Origin: a virus
IMG/VR virus record: IMGVR_UViG_3300009009_000002
Location: 88,621 to 152,620 of that record
Direction: 5' to 3' (one strand)
Length of the DNA: 64,000 nt
Shown here: piece by piece, positions 50,352-57,146 of the stretch
Layout of the letters: each line of letters begins with the position of its first letter
Position numbering within the stretch: position 1 is the stretch's first letter
Notes under the pieces: generated by a model
What the model saw: the letters and a program-made list of their open reading frames with translations, nothing else
The model's database searches: none
What the model was told of the DNA's origin: nothing
Translations under genes and position numbers: made by a program

Positions 50352-50570
50352 ATGAGCTTGTTAGAAATATTTACTGTAGTATATTTATTGATTGGTATGT
50401 TTTATGGGCTTTATAACTTTAAAATATGCGTTAACTCTAAGGATGATAAGCGAAAAGAAGATATTGAACTTTTAAAAAGAAATTACCTTCAGCATCTATT
50501 TATAAGTACAATCTTCTGGCTACCATTTCTAATAAAAATATATTTAAATAAAGAGGAGATTGAAAAATGA
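50352..50570 (+). CDS. 72-residue two-span membrane protein, related to its neighbour
   Basis: AAAGAGGAGGAGTAAATTT precedes the ATG. VVYLLIGMFYGLYNF and FISTIFWLPFLIKIYLN match the preceding gene, so these are tandem paralogues. Confidence 0.6.
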   Translation: MSLLEIFTVVYLLIGMFYGLYNFKICVNSKDDKRKEDIELLKRNYLQHLFISTIFWLPFLIKIYLNKEEIEK

Positions 50571-50662
50571 AATTTATAATAATAATTTCATTCATTGGGT
50601 TTGCAGCGTTGTCGCTTGTAGTTGCCGCAATGATTGAAACTATAAAAAGAGGAAGGCCTTAA
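50567..50662 (+). CDS. 31-residue membrane micropeptide
   Basis: ATG 50567 overlaps the previous stop (ATGA). One span (FIIIISFIGFAALSLVVAAM) and a basic end (KRGRP). The stop codon lies inside a terminator. Confidence 0.5.
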   Translation: MKFIIIISFIGFAALSLVVAAMIETIKRGRP

Positions 50663-50676
50663 GGCCTTTTTATTTT
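50653..50676 (+). terminator. Intrinsic terminator overlapping the last codon
   Basis: AAGGCC/GGCCTT stem with a TTAA loop and T5. Confidence 0.75.
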
Positions 50677-50692
50677 TAAAGATTAAAACTGG

Positions 50693-50709
50693 TAGTATAA
50701 GGTATAAAA
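50693..50709 (+). promoter_or_regulatory. TAGYATAAG element, copy 12
   Basis: TAGTATAAGGTATAAAA runs into GGAAAGGAG and ATG 50727. Confidence 0.75.
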
Positions 50710-50726
50710 GGAAAGGAGTTGGTAAT

Positions 50727-50873
50727 ATGGATAAGGCAGATAAAATTAAAGTATTAGAAAAAACACTTAATCAATACAAAAGAGAAAGAGAAGAAAATAC
50801 AGATAAAGATAAAATTGAGCAGTTAGATAGAATAATTATTTATATGACTGATTTAATAGAACGTATAAATTAA
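50727..50873 (+). CDS. 48-residue coiled-coil peptide
   Basis: AAAGGAGTTGGTAAT precedes ATG 50727. The sequence is entirely helical and charged (KVLEKTLNQYKREREENTDK). First gene of a long operon of small genes. Confidence 0.5.
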   Translation: MDKADKIKVLEKTLNQYKREREENTDKDKIEQLDRIIIYMTDLIERIN

Positions 50874-50889
50874 GAAAGGAGTGATATAG

Positions 50890-51096
50890 ATGAGTAAAGA
50901 GCATGAAGAAAAAATGAAAAAACTAAAGAGAATAGAGAAAGAAGTTGATGAAGAGCTTGACAATATAAATGGCCTCGATAATTTAAACGAAAGGCTTGGA
51001 GCTATAAATGAGTTATTCAAGCGAGAAAATATTAAAGACATGTTTGGAAATAATAAAAAATCTATAAAAAGGCATGGAGAAGGAAAGGATGATTAA
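50890..51096 (+). CDS. 68-residue charged coiled-coil protein
   Basis: GAAAGGAGTGATATAG precedes the ATG. Helical and charged (EEKMKKLKRIEKEVDEELDN) with a basic end (KKSIKRHGEGK). Unknown. Confidence 0.5.
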   Translation: MSKEHEEKMKKLKRIEKEVDEELDNINGLDNLNERLGAINELFKRENIKDMFGNNKKSIKRHGEGKDD

Positions 51097-51255
51097 ATGA
51101 ATATTATTTTAATATGTATTATAGCATCTTTGATATTAGGGAGAATACTAAAATCATTTATGAAAATTCAAACAAGTAAAGTAAGCAAAAGTGTAGTCGA
51201 TAATATTCCGCATTATAACTATCAGCCAAAATTATTTAATAGGGAGAGTGATTAA
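51097..51255 (+). CDS. 52-residue membrane protein
   Basis: ATG 51097 follows AAGGATGATTAA, coupled to the preceding stop. One span (NIILICIIASLILGRILKSF) with a polar tail. Unknown. Confidence 0.5.
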   Translation: MNIILICIIASLILGRILKSFMKIQTSKVSKSVVDNIPHYNYQPKLFNRESD

Positions 51256-51256
51256 T

Positions 51257-51403
51257 ATGTTAAATATTATGGGTGAAATACCAAAGTTAATAAAAAAATA
51301 CGAGGAAGATAAAGAGTTTATAACTAAAAGATTTGACGAAATAGATAAAACATTAAAAGAGTTAAAAGAGTTAATTAAGGAAAATAAAAAGGAGGATGAT
51401 TAA
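51257..51403 (+). CDS. 48-residue helical peptide
   Basis: GGGAGAGTGATTAAT precedes ATG 51257. Charged and helical (KLIKKYEEDKEFITKRFDEI), ending KEDD. Stop abuts the next ATG. Confidence 0.5.
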   Translation: MLNIMGEIPKLIKKYEEDKEFITKRFDEIDKTLKELKELIKENKKEDD

Positions 51404-51697
51404 ATGTTTAAAAAAATTAAAGAAATAATCAATGATGTAATAGAAACTAACAGGATAAATAAAGAAATAGCTGCTGAAAATGAAAGACTCTTAAGGGAAT
51501 CAGAAAAACCAATTGATTTAGGTCCTAGCTTTGAAGAATTAATAAATATGCCAGATTCTTCTGATGATTCCTTTGTCAGTAAAATAAATTCTAACTCAAC
51601 AGAAGAAGAAATATCTAAGCGTCTAGAAGAAATAGAAGAAGAGCTAGATAAATTATGCGAAGATTTAGATTTAGATGAAGATGAAGAGGAGGAATAA
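51404..51697 (+). CDS. 97-residue acidic protein
   Basis: AAAGGAGGATGATTAA precedes the ATG. The N-terminus is helical and basic; the C-terminus is very acidic (EEIEEELDKLCEDLDLDEDE). Unknown. Confidence 0.55.
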   Translation: MFKKIKEIINDVIETNRINKEIAAENERLLRESEKPIDLGPSFEELINMPDSSDDSFVSKINSNSTEEEISKRLEEIEEELDKLCEDLDLDEDEEEE

Positions 51698-51702
51698 AGA
51701 GG

Positions 51703-52005
51703 ATGAATAAGGATAAGCTTGTAGATTGTGATTTAAAATTATTTAGAGTAATCATAGGCTTAACACAAGAAAAATTAGCTAAGGAGCTAGATATAACAAG
51801 GCAAACTCTTACAAATCATGAAAGGAAAAAGAAGGTACCGAAAGCTTTATTTTTAGCAACTTGTCTTATAGCATCACTTGAGGTAGAAGATTCAAATAAA
51901 GCTGTATTGAGGGCTTTTCTTGAAAATGTAAATTCTACACTAGGAGATGAAGCCCTTAAAAATATGATAAGCCTATTGGGCGGAATGGAGGATGATGGAA
52001 AGTGA
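51703..52005 (+). CDS. XRE-type HTH regulator
   Basis: The HTH segment KLFRVIIGLTQEKLAKELDI then TRQTLTNHERKKKVPK is a clear Cro/C1-like DNA-binding domain; the rest of the 100 residues is helical (VLRAFLENVNSTLGDEALKN). AAGAGGATG overlaps the start. Overlaps the next gene by 4 nt. One of several XRE regulators here. Confidence 0.8.
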   Translation: MNKDKLVDCDLKLFRVIIGLTQEKLAKELDITRQTLTNHERKKKVPKALFLATCLIASLEVEDSNKAVLRAFLENVNSTLGDEALKNMISLLGGMEDDGK

Positions 52006-52427
52006 GCTACAATAAAGAATACTATAAAAAAAATAAAGAAAACGAGAAAGAGCGTAAAGCAAGATGGTATAAAGAAAATAAAAATCAGAGAAAAAAATAT
52101 CAAAAAGAATATGATGATAAAAATAAGGAGAATAAGAAAGAATACTATCAGAAAAATAAAGAGAAAATAAATGAACAAAAAAAAGAATACTATCAGAAAA
52201 ATAAGGAACGAATGAGGGAACAAAAAAAAGAATACTATCAGAAAAATAAAGAAAAAATAAATGAACGAATGAAAGAATATTGTCAGAAAAATAAGGAGCA
52301 AATAAAAGAATATTACCAAGAAAATAAAGAGAAAATGAAAGAATACTATCAGAAAAATAAGGAACGAGTGAAGGAACGAATGAAAGAATACTACAAGAAA
52401 AAGAAAGAAGGGAAATTAAGTGAATAA
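52002..52427 (+). CDS. Lys/Glu/Tyr tandem-repeat protein
   Basis: GTG start at 52002. The 141-residue protein is almost wholly repeats of about 11-14 residues such as KEYYQKNKEKINEQK, predicted as one long basic helix. DNA repeats are visible (AAAGAATACTATCAGAAAAA recurs). It resembles the single-unit protein at 20209. Such helices may bind nucleic acids or assemble as fibres. Coupled to regulators on both sides. Confidence 0.65.
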   Translation: MSYNKEYYKKNKENEKERKARWYKENKNQRKKYQKEYDDKNKENKKEYYQKNKEKINEQKKEYYQKNKERMREQKKEYYQKNKEKINERMKEYCQKNKEQIKEYYQENKEKMKEYYQKNKERVKERMKEYYKKKKEGKLSE

Positions 52428-52761
52428 ACTAACTCTAGGCTTAATAAAAGGTAGACATGACATTAAACCTGTAACTGACTACATATTTGAAGAAAGTGTC
52501 ATAGAGCCTTTTGACTATGCTTATATGAGAAAAACAATACATCAAAAACTGGGCGACTGCAACTGTTTACATCTCTACGTTACTGGACTTACTCAAGCTT
52601 TAATAGAAGTTGTTAATTACTGCATATTTAGCAATATTAAATTGACACTTTATCACTTTAATAGAGATACAAATAAGTATGAGACTCAGGATGTTTTAAC
52701 TGATGTTCATAAACACTTATTAATAGAAGGTGGGTATTTGAGGGAGTGGGAGGTGTTTTAA
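52420..52761 (+). CDS. 113-residue alpha/beta protein found in phages
   Basis: GTG start at 52420, overlapping the previous gene. The core (CNCLHLYVTGLTQALIEVVN, YCIFSNIKLTLYHFNRDTNKY) is a pattern I have seen in short phage and plasmid proteins. It looks Rossmann-like and might bind nucleotides, but I know no assigned function. Ends EWEVF. Confidence 0.6.
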   Translation: MNKLTLGLIKGRHDIKPVTDYIFEESVIEPFDYAYMRKTIHQKLGDCNCLHLYVTGLTQALIEVVNYCIFSNIKLTLYHFNRDTNKYETQDVLTDVHKHLLIEGGYLREWEVF

Positions 52762-52992
52762 GTGCTATATGTATTGATGTATTTACTAATAGGATTAGTC
52801 TTATCTATTTTAGATATAATAATCCCAACTTCCCCTAGAAGTAACGCTAATACTTACACTATATCAGGATATAGAATAGTTAGAATAATTATAGCGTGGC
52901 CTCTTTATGTGTTATTAGCACTTTTGTTGACATTTATAATGCTGTTAATGTTTACTATAGTTTTGATTGAAAAGATAAAAGAAAGGAAATAG
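52762..52992 (+). CDS. 76-residue two-span membrane protein
   Basis: GTG start directly after the previous stop, with GGGAGTGGGAGGTG upstream. Spans: LYVLMYLLIGLVLSILDIII and WPLYVLLALLLTFIMLLMF. Unknown. Confidence 0.6.
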   Translation: MLYVLMYLLIGLVLSILDIIIPTSPRSNANTYTISGYRIVRIIIAWPLYVLLALLLTFIMLLMFTIVLIEKIKERK

Positions 52993-53001
52993 GTGATAAA
53001 T

Positions 53002-53757
53002 ATGAATAAGAAAATTAAATTTGAGATTAAAAGTTATGTGGATAGAATACTTGACCTGGGAAGTCATTTTCAAAAAGGTGATGAAAGGCCTAAGCGTATG
53101 ACTGTGAAGAAACTATTTAAGAGAGTTGAAGAACTGTGTAATCTTAAATTTGTTAAAGCTGAAAAACTTAATAAATGGTATGAAACTTCTGAGGTCAGCA
53201 GTGCAGAGTTATTCTACGCTTTATCGGCTTCTTTAGTGATAGCAATGACTGTAAGAAAAGAAAATAAATCTTTTGATAAAGCGAGTGATTTTATTACAGA
53301 ACAAATCATTGAAGCTAACACAACAAAAAATATAGAAGACGCAAAAACAGCAATTAAAAATGTATTTGAATTAATGATATCTATTTTAAGTCTATATGCA
53401 GAAATCTATTCTAATTTAATTGTATTTAAAATATTATTTAAAAAATATCATGAAAAGATAAGGGAAAATGAGGAATATGATTATCGATTGTTGGCCCTTG
53501 TTAGTGGATTTGATGAATCAAAAATAGAGGATCCTAAAGCTATTAAAGAAATAACTGCAAAGATTTCTGAAAAATTCAAAAATATAAAAACATATGATGA
53601 ATTGATAGAAAATCTGGATAACATAAAAGTGAATTTATATATGGACAAAGTATCAACAGAGATGGTTATAGACGGGGATACGAGAACAGCTACAGAATGT
53701 CGCTTAAATGCTGAGAGAATGATAGAAGTATTTAAGAATAAAGAAGCTAAATTATAG
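53002..53757 (+). CDS. 251-residue helical protein, unknown function
   Basis: ATG 53002 behind AAGGAAATAGGTGATAAAT; GTG 52993 overlaps this site. Almost all helical (FEIKSYVDRILDLGSHFQKG, ELCNLKFVKAEKLNKWYETS), with a hydrophobic middle segment. No motif recognised. Followed by a structured leader RNA. Confidence 0.6.
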   Translation: MNKKIKFEIKSYVDRILDLGSHFQKGDERPKRMTVKKLFKRVEELCNLKFVKAEKLNKWYETSEVSSAELFYALSASLVIAMTVRKENKSFDKASDFITEQIIEANTTKNIEDAKTAIKNVFELMISILSLYAEIYSNLIVFKILFKKYHEKIRENEEYDYRLLALVSGFDESKIEDPKAIKEITAKISEKFKNIKTYDELIENLDNIKVNLYMDKVSTEMVIDGDTRTATECRLNAERMIEVFKNKEAKL

Positions 53758-53759
53758 GT

Positions 53760-53845
53760 AATATAAACCCTTTGAGCAGTGAGCCCTTTATTACATTGCA
53801 AGTGTGTTGAATTTATTTACAATGCTTACTGCTCAATTTTATTTA
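53760..53845 (+). ncRNA. Structured leader RNA, copy A
   Basis: A 13-bp stem (TTGAGCAGTGAGC at 53772-53784 with 53824-53836) encloses the loop with ATTGCAAGTGT at 53795-53805. Copy B at 54807 has the same architecture and loop but a stem with three compensatory base-pair changes. It ends about 22 nt before the start codon of the 165-residue gene. Confidence 0.75.
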
Positions 53846-53867
53846 ATGAAAGGAACAGGTGATATAT

Positions 53868-54365
53868 ATGGATATTAAAATCGTGGAAATGAGTTTAGGA
53901 GAAATTTCTAGAAGTGATTCAGGCTTACCAATGCTAGAGATAAAAGTGAAGTTAAATGAGGATAAAAAGACTTGCTACTACTTAATGCCATTTAGAGGAT
54001 ATAAAATGCAAGTATGTGGCGACAAGAAAGGTCAATGTGATATAGCTTCTGGTATGGTGATAGGATTACAAAATATACTACTTTGCACAAAAGGATACAA
54101 AGAAAAACATAATGAATTATTTGATAAACTAGGACACTGGACACCAATATGTAGTAATCATAGCTATAGTTCAGGAGAAGTAGCTGAAGTTCTATTTGAA
54201 GCATTAATAAATGAAACACTGTTAAAATGTATAGATAGGGTCAAGATTATAGCAAAGAGAGAAGAAGGCGGTAAAGTTGTAGTTGACTTTAATTATGACA
54301 AAAAGATTGTGCGAGAATTTAATGAAGAAGTTTACAAACACATTACTGATATTTGTAAGGACTAA
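53868..54365 (+). CDS. 165-residue protein controlled by leader RNA A
   Basis: ATG 53868 behind AAAGGAACAGGTGATATAT. A beta-rich N-terminus (IKIVEMSLGEISRSDSGLPM) contains five cysteines. The C-terminal half is helical (SSGEVAEVLFEALINETLLK) with KVVVDFNYDKKI. No family recognised. Preceded by leader RNA A and followed by a hairpin leader to the next gene. Confidence 0.6.
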   Translation: MDIKIVEMSLGEISRSDSGLPMLEIKVKLNEDKKTCYYLMPFRGYKMQVCGDKKGQCDIASGMVIGLQNILLCTKGYKEKHNELFDKLGHWTPICSNHSYSSGEVAEVLFEALINETLLKCIDRVKIIAKREEGGKVVVDFNYDKKIVREFNEEVYKHITDICKD

Positions 54366-54378
54366 AATGGAAAAGGTT

Positions 54379-54418
54379 TAACAGGCAAGTTACAATAAAT
54401 TTAATAACTTGCCTGTTA
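54379..54418 (+). other. 14-bp hairpin leader between small genes
   Basis: The arms TAACAGGCAAGTTA (54379-54392) and complement (54405-54418) are followed by ATTTTTATTTAATGAAAGG. The same TTTATTTAAxGAAAGG spacer follows the two structured leaders, so the three are related by position. Confidence 0.7.
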
Positions 54419-54452
54419 TTTTTATTTAATGAAAGGAAAAAAGGTGATAAAT

Positions 54453-54806
54453 ATGAAGGATATATATAATAAAATATGTATACTATTAAAAATAGGTAAA
54501 AGAGAAGATGAGGTCAAACAAAGAATCTGGACAGACAGAGATAATAATCAGCATATTATATTTGGAGATATCAGTGATGAGTATGCTGAAATTATATTAT
54601 ATAGCTTTTATCAGGGTGGCGACTTATGCCTTGTCAGAACTAGACAATCTCATGAGTTTCAGTTAAAACACAAACTACCTTTAGTCTTCTCAGTTGTTAC
54701 AATAGCAAGCATTATAGCTGAAGAAGGTGGCGTTAATGAGTGTACTTGTATGCATGTAGCTTGTACGCTTTCTGAATTGATTGCATTAATAAATAACTAT
54801 AGATAA
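54453..54806 (+). CDS. 117-residue protein, unknown function
   Basis: ATG 54453 behind AAAAAAGGTGATAAAT. A mixed alpha/beta fold with FGDISDEYAEIILYSFYQGG and a Cys-containing end (NECTCMHVACTLSELIALIN). Not recognised. Its stop is at the beginning of leader RNA B. Confidence 0.6.
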   Translation: MKDIYNKICILLKIGKREDEVKQRIWTDRDNNQHIIFGDISDEYAEIILYSFYQGGDLCLVRTRQSHEFQLKHKLPLVFSVVTIASIIAEEGGVNECTCMHVACTLSELIALINNYR

Positions 54807-54895
54807 TATAAATCCTTTAAGCAGTGGACAATTCCTTCTAATATATTGCAAGTGTATCGGTACTTCGCTAACGTCCACTGCTTAATTTTATTTAA
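54807..54895 (+). ncRNA. Structured leader RNA, copy B
   Basis: A perfect 13-bp stem (54817-54829 with 54873-54885) encloses the same ATTGCAAGTGT loop (54845-54855). Compared with copy A, three pairs change on both sides (G-C to A-T, A-T to G-C, G-C to A-T), showing that pairing is maintained. Confidence 0.75.
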
Positions 54896-54918
54896 AGAAA
54901 GGAAAAAAGGTGATAAAT

Positions 54919-55182
54919 ATGTTAATTAATTATTTAGTAATAGGTTTAATAATAGCTCCATTTTACGTTATATTCTACAAATTCATGAACAAAAAATATT
55001 TAAACTCAAAACTTGTAAAAGAAACATTGGGAGAAGATTATGGAAAAGCGTTTAAAACACCTTTAATATTAGAGTTACTAGCGATACTTATGTCGATAAT
55101 ATTATGGCCGTTAACTGTGATAGGTTTTATAACAGCTCCATTTTACTATCCTGTATTGAAAAGATTTTATGATATGACTTAG
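54919..55182 (+). CDS. 87-residue two-span membrane protein controlled by leader RNA B
   Basis: ATG 54919 behind AAAAAAGGTGATAAAT. Spans YLVIGLIIAPFYVIFYKFM and LILELLAILMSIILWPLTVI, plus a short third hydrophobic part. FWLP/WPLxxIGF style recalls the small membrane proteins at 50102 and 50352. Confidence 0.6.
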   Translation: MLINYLVIGLIIAPFYVIFYKFMNKKYLNSKLVKETLGEDYGKAFKTPLILELLAILMSIILWPLTVIGFITAPFYYPVLKRFYDMT

Positions 55183-55191
55183 AAAAAAATA

Positions 55192-55272
55192 TTGACAATA
55201 TATAAAAAAGATTATTAAAATAGTCTTAGTAAACATTATTCTCATGAGCTTTAAAAAAGCTCTTTTTTTTTG
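55192..55272 (+). ncRNA. Promoter followed directly by a terminator: possible about 45-nt RNA
   Basis: TTGACA (55192-55197), 18-nt spacer, TAAAAT (55216-55221). A GAGCTTT/AAGCTC hairpin with T9 follows at 55245-55271. The transcript would contain no ORF. Confidence 0.4.
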
Positions 55273-55282
55273 CCTATTTTTA

Positions 55283-55395
55283 TTGATTTATTATTTAATT
55301 GTTATATAATATAGTTAAATGTGAGTAATCAACCATAGTCTGTTACCTCATAACTGACAAAAAATAACTACTATTAGATAGTAGTTATTTTTTTG
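55283..55395 (+). ncRNA. Candidate small RNA with its own promoter and terminator
   Basis: TTGATT (55283-55288), 16-nt spacer, TATAAT (55305-55310) predicts transcription from about 55317. A 12-bp stem with a TAG loop and T7 ends it at about 55395. The RNA of about 78 nt has an internal GAGTAA/TTACCTC helix and no ORF. The terminator overlaps the 3' end of the minus-strand HTH gene. Confidence 0.5.
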
Positions 55396-55570
55396 ATTCG
55401 TAAAATTTATAAATGGCTTCAATTGTAGACTCTGCTTTTAATTTAGCTCTTATGTTAAACATGTGATTTTTAACAGTCGCAGTTTTTATGTTAAGCTTTG
55501 CCGCGACTTCTTTTTGATATAGCCCTGTCCTTATTAAGTCTAAAACTTCAATTTCTCTTTTAGATAGCAC
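55385..55570 (-). CDS. LuxR/GerE-type HTH protein (61 residues)
   Basis: A free-standing GerE-type domain: LSKREIEVLDLIRTGLYQKE, VAAKLNIKTATVKNHMFNIR. This is the classic four-helix DNA-binding fold, without a receiver or ligand domain. Similar orphan HTHs include GerE itself. It is the last gene of the minus-strand operon, just downstream of the NlpC fusion. Confidence 0.85.
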   Translation of the reverse strand: MLSKREIEVLDLIRTGLYQKEVAAKLNIKTATVKNHMFNIRAKLKAESTIEAIYKFYESKK

Positions 55571-55581
55571 GTTATCAGCCC

Positions 55582-57009
55582 CTATAAAATAACTCTTCTC
55601 GCAAAAGCAAATTGACTTTTATACCATCCACTAAAACTTCTCACAAAGATACCATCACCAATTTTATCAACTGTTGAATCTATTAATGTGTTCTCATCAA
55701 TAAAAATCATTACATGAGATATTTTAGTCTTTGCTGCGTTAAAAGTAAAGAGCAGGTCTCCCTTTTCTAATTTTTCTGATAATGCAAGTTTTATTCCAGC
55801 AACTTCAGATTGTCTATCAACTGCTGATGAAAACTTTATTCCAAGTCCATAGTTATATACCCATGAAGTAAAATTAGAACAATCCATACCAAGCTCTGGA
55901 ATATGTTTATGTTCATACGGTACCCCTATATATTTTTTAGCCACTTCAATAATTCTATCTTGTTGCCACATTATAGGGTCTACATTTTTAGGAATTATAA
56001 CCTTAGGATAAATGGTTGCAGGAGGTCCCCATGTTGATTTACTGAACCACTCCTCAGGTGGTGTCGGCGTTTGAGGAATACTATCTCTTTCTAAAAAGTC
56101 ATAAGTTAAAGAGGCTCTATATTCTTCTTCAGTTAAAGGTCTAGGCTTAAACTCTGACTTAACTATTAGATCTTTTATTAAATTATGCATAGCGTCATTA
56201 TATTCACTATAGAAAATTGATACATTCTTTTTAGCATTTTCTATCGCTATATCTTTTATAGTATCAAAACTTCCCTCGATTAATACCATATAAGTTTTGC
56301 TTGGTGCTACAATAACATCATCTTCTATGACTTTATCATCTTCCTCTGTAAGATAAATTAATGACTCAGTTATCATGGTATAATTTTTAACATCTAAATC
56401 AGGTCTAAAACTAAATAATATAACTCTACCCTCTCCATAATTAGAACTTACTATCGCGGGTATATTAGCAAAAAAATCACCAGATTTTAAAGTGGTAGAG
56501 CCTACCCCTGTATAATTTGCAACTATATTAAGGTTATCTTTTGTACTATCAAAAACTTCAGGTCTCCATATAGGACCATTTTGCATCCTTATTGTTGCCT
56601 TTGACTCATTTAAGTAAGAATCAAAAACGTCACTAGAATCAGATGTCATTATAATTTCTAAATCTCCACTTCCAGAACTTCCACTAGAGTAATCAATATT
56701 TACAAGTCCTAACATTTTACAAGAACCTAAATATGCTCCAGATGAAATCCCTAAAAAACCTCCGCCACTTCTTATGTAATCTAAAAGCGCTGACCTTCCA
56801 TTCTCGCCTAGTCCATCATATTGTTTTTTTGCACTATCTCCAGGAAAATATAATACATGATAATTTTTAAAAAGGTTTAGCCAATCGTTGTAAGAAAAAG
56901 AGGCTTTGTCGGAAAATAAAGTTTTAGTAACACTTATGTCGCACTCGTTTGTTGATAGCGATGCAAGATTTGACCCTTCGAATTGTAAGACATTAATTAA
57001 AGCTGTCAT
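55582..57009 (-). CDS. Class I amidotransferase-like (BPL_N-type) domain fused to NlpC/P60 hydrolase
   Basis: The 475-residue protein starts with a BPL_N/ThuA-like flavodoxin-type domain (about 1-225): VLYFPGDSAKKQYDGLG, YIRSGGGFLGISSGAYLG. Where BPL_N proteins have Cys in G-I-C-x-G-A-Y, this has Ser89, so the usual nucleophile is missing. A linker of about 130 residues follows. The C-terminal NlpC/P60 domain (about 350-475) has Cys in MDCSNFTSWVY and His in KISHVMIFID. It probably cuts wall peptides. A tail-associated role or infection-related wall opening is inferred from the neighbouring virion genes. Confidence 0.8.
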   Translation of the reverse strand: MTALINVLQFEGSNLASLSTNECDISVTKTLFSDKASFSYNDWLNLFKNYHVLYFPGDSAKKQYDGLGENGRSALLDYIRSGGGFLGISSGAYLGSCKMLGLVNIDYSSGSSGSGDLEIIMTSDSSDVFDSYLNESKATIRMQNGPIWRPEVFDSTKDNLNIVANYTGVGSTTLKSGDFFANIPAIVSSNYGEGRVILFSFRPDLDVKNYTMITESLIYLTEEDDKVIEDDVIVAPSKTYMVLIEGSFDTIKDIAIENAKKNVSIFYSEYNDAMHNLIKDLIVKSEFKPRPLTEEEYRASLTYDFLERDSIPQTPTPPEEWFSKSTWGPPATIYPKVIIPKNVDPIMWQQDRIIEVAKKYIGVPYEHKHIPELGMDCSNFTSWVYNYGLGIKFSSAVDRQSEVAGIKLALSEKLEKGDLLFTFNAAKTKISHVMIFIDENTLIDSTVDKIGDGIFVRSFSGWYKSQFAFARRVIL

Positions 57010-57091
57010 AAATTCACCTCATTAAAAATATTTTACTTTAATTTTATCATTTAAAATAAAATAAAACTAAAGGTAAATAGAGGTAAAAAAA

Positions 57092-57115
57092 GAATGGCTA
57101 ATTTCTTAGCCATTA
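57092..57115 (-). terminator. Terminator of the right-hand minus-strand operon
   Basis: Read on the minus strand, AATGGCTAA/TTAGCCATT stem followed by CTTTTTTT. Confidence 0.8.
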
Positions 57116-57146
57116 TAAGTTAAGGAGTCTATGTGTGATTGTTGAT

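Noticed and set aside
51816-52319. Hydrophobic minus-strand ORF of 167 residues
   Set aside because: It is the shadow of the Lys-rich repeat gene; no ribosome-binding site and no conserved pattern.
52420-52761. CARF-like or CRISPR-associated protein
   Set aside because: The Rossmann-like look is suggestive, but there are no other CRISPR genes and no diagnostic motif.
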